Part shown: one piece after another, positions 60,805-64,000 of the stretch
Layout of the letters: each line of letters begins with the position of its first letter
Numbering within the stretch: position 1 is the first letter of the stretch
DNA from: Micromonospora haikouensis
GTDB taxonomy: Bacteria; Actinomycetota; Actinomycetes; Mycobacteriales; Micromonosporaceae
Direction of reading: 5' to 3'
Length of the DNA stretch: 64,000 nt
NCBI RefSeq assembly: GCF_900091595.1
Contig: NZ_FMCW01000008.1
Coordinates: forward strand, 1-64,000
Notes under the pieces: model-generated
Seen by the model: the letters and a program-made list of their open reading frames with translations, nothing else
Told to the model about the DNA's origin: nothing
The model's database searches: none
Translations under genes and position numbers: made by a program

Positions 60805-62028
60805 TCAGGGCAGGGCGTCGACCTCGACGCCGAGGACGGCCTGCTCGTCGGGGCGGTGCACCAGCACGTCGGCCAGGTACGACTGCACCGCGTGCCGCAT
60901 GCCGACGTCCCGGCCGGCGCGCTCGGAGAGCAGCCACTTGTGCTCGATGATCTGCGCGAACAGCTCCTGCGGCTCCAGCTTGCGTCGCAGGTGCGCCGGC
61001 ACCGCCCGCACCACCGGCTCGAAGACCTCGGTGAGCCAGCGGTGCGACGCCTGCTGCTCGTCGGTCAGGTCGCTCTCCGCCCGGTACGCGTCGAGGTCGT
61101 TGAGCAGCTTGCGGGCCTGGTTCTCCTCGGCGTCCAGCCCGGTGAGGCGGAGCAGCCGGCGGTGATGGTAGCCCGCGTCGACCACCTTCGGCCGCACCAG
61201 GTACCGCCCGCCGGGGATGGTGGACAGGGCCACCTCGGCCACGTCGAAGCCCAACTCGTTGAGGCGGCGGATCCGGCGCTCGATGTCGTGCCGGGCCTCC
61301 CGCTCGACCTGCTGCTCGTAGGTGATCTCGTGCCAGAGCCGCTCGTAGCGCTGCACGACCTCCTCGCACACCACCTCCGGGTCGATCGACTCGTGCAGCA
61401 GGCCCGCGGCCTGGAGGTCGAGCGCCTCGCCGAAGATGTTGACCCGGGCGATCTCCAGGTCCTCGCCGCGCTGGCCGTTGGACAGCGAGCTGTGCAGGGC
61501 CCCCGTCTCGGCGTCCACCAGGTACGCGGCGAACGCGCCCGCGTCCCGGCGGAACAGCGTGTTCGATAGCGAGCAGTCGCCCCAGAAGAAGCCGGTGAGG
61601 TGCATCCGGACGATCAGGGCGGCCAGCGCGTCGAGCAGCCGGCCCATCGTCTCGGGGCGCAGCGTGTGCGAGAACAACGCCCGGTAGGGCAGCGAGAACT
61701 GGAGGTGCCGGGTGATCAGCACCGGGTCCAGCGGCTCCCCGTCGTCGGTCTGCCGGTCGGCGACGATCGCCACCGCCTCCACCGACGGGAAGTCGATCCG
61801 CTCCAGCGCCCGCAGCAGGTCGTACTCCCGCTCGGCGACCCGCTCGCCGGTCTCCTTGACCGCGTAGACGTACCCGCCGAGGCGGACGAAGCGCACGATG
61901 TGCCGGGAGATGCCCTGTGGCAACGCCACCAGGTGCTCGGCAGGCCACTCCTCCAGCGGGGTCGACCACGGGAGGTCGAGCAGCGCCGGGTCCACGAGGG
62001 CAGAGGTGATCCGCACGCCGACCAGCAT
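60805..62028 (-). CDS. DUF4032 kinase-fold protein
   Basis: This 407-aa protein matches DUF4032, a family with a kinase-like (LPS-kinase/RIO-type) N-lobe and an actinobacterial C-terminal domain. Visible motifs are YVYAVKETGERVAEREY (a possible ATP Lys and Glu), LTGFFWGDCSLSNTLF as a catalytic loop (GD...N) and AYLVDAETG as the metal DFG-like motif. The second half is helical (EARHDIERRIRRLNELG). The substrate is unknown. A GTG or ATG at 62028 starts it. Confidence 0.85.
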   Translation of the reverse strand: MLVGVRITSALVDPALLDLPWSTPLEEWPAEHLVALPQGISRHIVRFVRLGGYVYAVKETGERVAEREYDLLRALERIDFPSVEAVAIVADRQTDDGEPLDPVLITRHLQFSLPYRALFSHTLRPETMGRLLDALAALIVRMHLTGFFWGDCSLSNTLFRRDAGAFAAYLVDAETGALHSSLSNGQRGEDLEIARVNIFGEALDLQAAGLLHESIDPEVVCEEVVQRYERLWHEITYEQQVEREARHDIERRIRRLNELGFDVAEVALSTIPGGRYLVRPKVVDAGYHHRRLLRLTGLDAEENQARKLLNDLDAYRAESDLTDEQQASHRWLTEVFEPVVRAVPAHLRRKLEPQELFAQIIEHKWLLSERAGRDVGMRHAVQSYLADVLVHRPDEQAVLGVEVDALP

Positions 62029-62106
62029 GACGCGTCACCCCGCCGAAGCGCACCCCATCGTGCCTCGCCCCACAGCGGGCGGGCGGCGGCCCGGTAGCGT
62101 GGTCGG

Positions 62107-62883
62107 GTGCGTGAAACCCAGACGGTACGGCGGAAAGTGCAGCTCAGGCCCGTACGCCCGGCCGGCTGGTGGTGCGATCTGCTGCTGCTCGCCGGACTGG
62201 TCGGGTTGACGGCCGCGCTCGCCGCCGGCCGGCTGTTCGGCGTCGACCGCGCGATCGCCGACTGGGCGGAGGCGCACCGGCCCGGTGCGGCGTACTGGGG
62301 GGCGGTGGTGTTCAACTACCTGGGCCAGGGCACCCCGCTGACGCTGATCGCGCTGGGCATGGGGGTGCTGCTGGCCGTCCGGGTGCGCTCGGTGCGCCCG
62401 GTGCTGCCGCCGGTGCTCGCCTTCGTGTTCACCCTCTTCACCATCGGGCCGCTGAAGGTGTGGACCGCCCGGCCCGCACCGAGCGCCAGCGTCAAGGAGC
62501 CGTTTCTGCCCCCCGAGGCGACCCTGCCGCTGTTCCAGCACGACCTGCCGGTGCGGTTCGCCCAGTCCTACCCGTCGGGCCACGTCGCCAACGCCATCGT
62601 CTGGTACGGCGTCATCGCGCTGCTGCTGACGCCGCTGCTGGCCAGCTTCGGCCGGACCGTGCCGCCCCGGCTGGTGGCCGTCGTCCGGCTGGTTCCGCCG
62701 GCCGTCGTGCTCTGCACCACAACCTACCTGGGGTGGCACTGGTTGACCGACTCGGTGGCCGGGCTGCTGCTGGGGCTCCTGCTGGACCGGCTGCTGCACC
62801 GGGTGCCGTGGGACGACGTGCCGCTGCCCCGGCGGTTGCTGGGCGGCTGGGATCGGCCCGCGCTGTTCACCTCGGCCCCCTAG
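62107..62883 (+). CDS. PAP2-family membrane phosphatase
   Basis: This 258-aa membrane protein has the PAP2 signature in order: KVWTARPAP (KxxxxxxRP), YPSGHVANAIVW (PSGH) and LGWHWLTDSVAG (H and D), spread over about six hydrophobic segments. It would dephosphorylate an isoprenyl or lipid phosphate at the outer face. GTG 62107 is the start. It is co-directional with the APC permease gene 10 bp downstream. Confidence 0.92.
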   Translation: MRETQTVRRKVQLRPVRPAGWWCDLLLLAGLVGLTAALAAGRLFGVDRAIADWAEAHRPGAAYWGAVVFNYLGQGTPLTLIALGMGVLLAVRVRSVRPVLPPVLAFVFTLFTIGPLKVWTARPAPSASVKEPFLPPEATLPLFQHDLPVRFAQSYPSGHVANAIVWYGVIALLLTPLLASFGRTVPPRLVAVVRLVPPAVVLCTTTYLGWHWLTDSVAGLLLGLLLDRLLHRVPWDDVPLPRRLLGGWDRPALFTSAP

Positions 62884-62893
62884 GGTCCGGGTC

Positions 62894-64000
62894 ATGGAGC
62901 GGCTGGCGCGGCGTTTGGGCGTACCCGATGCGGTGGTCATCGGTCTGGGGTCGATGCTCGGCGCGGGCGTCTTCGTGGTCTTCGCCCCGGCGGCGGCGTC
63001 GGCCGGCGGCGCGGGCCTGCTGGTGGCGCTGGCCCTCGCCGGGTTCGTGGCGTTCTGCAACGCGACCAGCTCGGCCCGGCTGGCCGCCCGCTATCCCGAA
63101 TCCGGCGGCACGTACGTCTACGGGCGGGAGCGGCTGGGCCCGTTCGCCGGTTTCGTGGCGGGCTGGGGCTTCGTGGTCGGCAAGACGGCGAGCTGCGCGG
63201 CGATGGCGTTGACCATCGGGGCGTACCTCTGGCCGGGGCGCGCCCGGTTCGTCGCCGTCGCCGCCGTCGCGGCGGTGACCGCCGTCAACCTGCGCGGCAT
63301 CGGCAAGACCGCGACGGCCACGAAGGCCCTGGTGGGCGTGGTGCTGGCGGTGCTGGCCCTGGTCGCGGGGGCCGGCCTGCTCGGCGGCGGCTTCGACGCG
63401 GGCCGGATCGCCGGGCCCGGCGCCTCCAGCAGCCCCGGCACGCACGGCGTGCTGGCCGCCGCCGGGCTGCTCTTCTTCGCCTTCGCCGGGTACGCCCGGA
63501 TCGCCACCCTCGGCGAGGAGGTGCGCGACCCGGAGCGGACGATCCCCCGGGCGGTGCCGCTGGCGCTCGGCGTGGTGCTGGCGATCTACCTCGTGCTGGC
63601 GGTGGTGGCGCTCGGGGTGCTCGGCGCCGGGCGGCTCGCCGCGTCCGCCGCGCCCCTGGCCGACGTGGTGACGGCCGCCGGGCTGCCCGGCCTGGCCTGG
63701 GTGGTGCGGGCCGGGGCGACCGTGGCGGTGACCGGGGTGCTGCTGTCGCTGGTCGCCGGGGTGGGCCGGACCCTGCTGGCGATGGCCCGCCGCCGGGACG
63801 TGCCGCACGGCCTGGCCGCCGTGCACCCCGTGCGCCGGGTGCCGCACCGGGCCGAGCTGGCGGTGGCCGCCGTGGTGACGGTCGTGGTGCTCGTCGGCGA
63901 CGTACGCGGGGCGATCGGCTTCTCCAGCTGCACGGTGCTGGTCTATTACGCCATCACCAACGCCTCGGCGCTCACCCTGGGCCGCGACCCGGGCCGCCGG
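62894..64000 (+). CDS. APC-superfamily amino-acid permease (3' end beyond window)
   Basis: ATG 62894 opens a frame of 369 codons that runs off the right edge without a stop. The first helix VVIGLGSMLGAGVFVVFAP carries the APC substrate-binding motif (IGxGxMxGAGIF), followed by YPESGGTYVYGRERLGPFAGF and at least nine hydrophobic segments. It is probably a H+-coupled amino-acid or amine transporter. The substrate cannot be told. The 10-bp gap after PAP2 suggests co-transcription. Confidence 0.9.
   Translation, partial: MERLARRLGVPDAVVIGLGSMLGAGVFVVFAPAAASAGGAGLLVALALAGFVAFCNATSSARLAARYPESGGTYVYGRERLGPFAGFVAGWGFVVGKTASCAAMALTIGAYLWPGRARFVAVAAVAAVTAVNLRGIGKTATATKALVGVVLAVLALVAGAGLLGGGFDAGRIAGPGASSSPGTHGVLAAAGLLFFAFAGYARIATLGEEVRDPERTIPRAVPLALGVVLAIYLVLAVVALGVLGAGRLAASAAPLADVVTAAGLPGLAWVVRAGATVAVTGVLLSLVAGVGRTLLAMARRRDVPHGLAAVHPVRRVPHRAELAVAAVVTVVVLVGDVRGAIGFSSCTVLVYYAITNASALTLGRDPGRR

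Overview
The window is chromosomal DNA of a very high-GC actinobacterium, almost certainly a Micromonosporaceae member (Micromonospora-like). Supporting this are the strong GC bias at third codon positions, many GTG/TTG starts, a conservon (cvnA-B-C-D), a lone HrcA/CIRCE-type groEL, DUF3263, DUF4031, DUF4032 and DUF742 proteins, a SAM-IV riboswitch, and a 49-bp palindromic repeat with a GTTAACG core that I associate with Micromonospora. I see no tRNA, rRNA, CRISPR array, prophage or biosynthetic cluster. The only mobile element is the cut end of an IS4-type element at the left edge.

Layout. 0-0.3 kb: IS4-family transposase 5' end. 0.3-5.4 kb: an oxidoreductase, then a phosphate block (pit, its DUF47 partner, a PHO box, and a PPK2 polyphosphate kinase) and an ECF41/SigJ sigma factor. 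5.5-15.9 kb: DUF402, DinG helicase, AI-2E-type permease, a stand-alone GroES-like protein, a 53-aa membrane peptide, a PrsW-type protease, a SAM-IV riboswitch with a class V aminotransferase, a FUSC-type membrane protein, an HD protein and DUF4031. 15.9-22.8 kb: FAD oxidase, lipoprotein, GlpD, and an unusual multi-spanning subtilisin. 22.9-26.3 kb: groEL under two CIRCE elements, a membrane protein, and a cold-shock protein. 26.5-34.3 kb: three GNAT domains in two genes, PaaN, threonine synthase under a SAM-I riboswitch, LtrA and DoxX. 34.6-39 kb: secreted transglycosylase-like and DUF2690 proteins and a membrane-anchored protein, in visibly less GC-rich DNA. 39-42.8 kb: ABC-2 permease plus a hydrolase-ABC ATPase fusion. 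43.1-49.8 kb: a conservon flanked by two extra co-directional genes. 49.9-56.5 kb: CDC48-like AAA ATPase, GNAT, PP2C-like protein, DUF3263, and an ABC exporter. 56.6-60.6 kb: amino-sugar catabolism (DeoR regulator, SIS, ROK kinase, NagA). 60.8-64 kb: DUF4032, PAP2 phosphatase, and an APC permease cut by the right edge.

How genes work together. The pit-pap pair with a two-unit PHO box and the neighbouring PPK2 suggest a phosphate/polyphosphate module. Two different SAM-sensing riboswitches, SAM-IV and SAM-I, control two PLP enzymes 19 kb apart, which points to shared S-adenosylmethionine control of sulfur and aspartate-family amino-acid flux. The 43-50 kb genes form a G-protein-like signalling cassette with translationally coupled genes. 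The 56.6-60.6 kb genes would phosphorylate and deacetylate GlcNAc and convert amino-sugar phosphates under a DeoR repressor.

The most noteworthy items are the 49-bp repeat family placed directly beside stop codons (five copies), the two SAM riboswitches, the extracytoplasmic hydrolase-ABC ATPase fusion, the polytopic subtilisin, the degenerate-D1 CDC48 homologue, and paired ATAC-N3-GTAT palindromes in front of the second ABC operon. Nothing in the window is clearly a wholly new system. All functions are inferred from sequence motifs without database searches.
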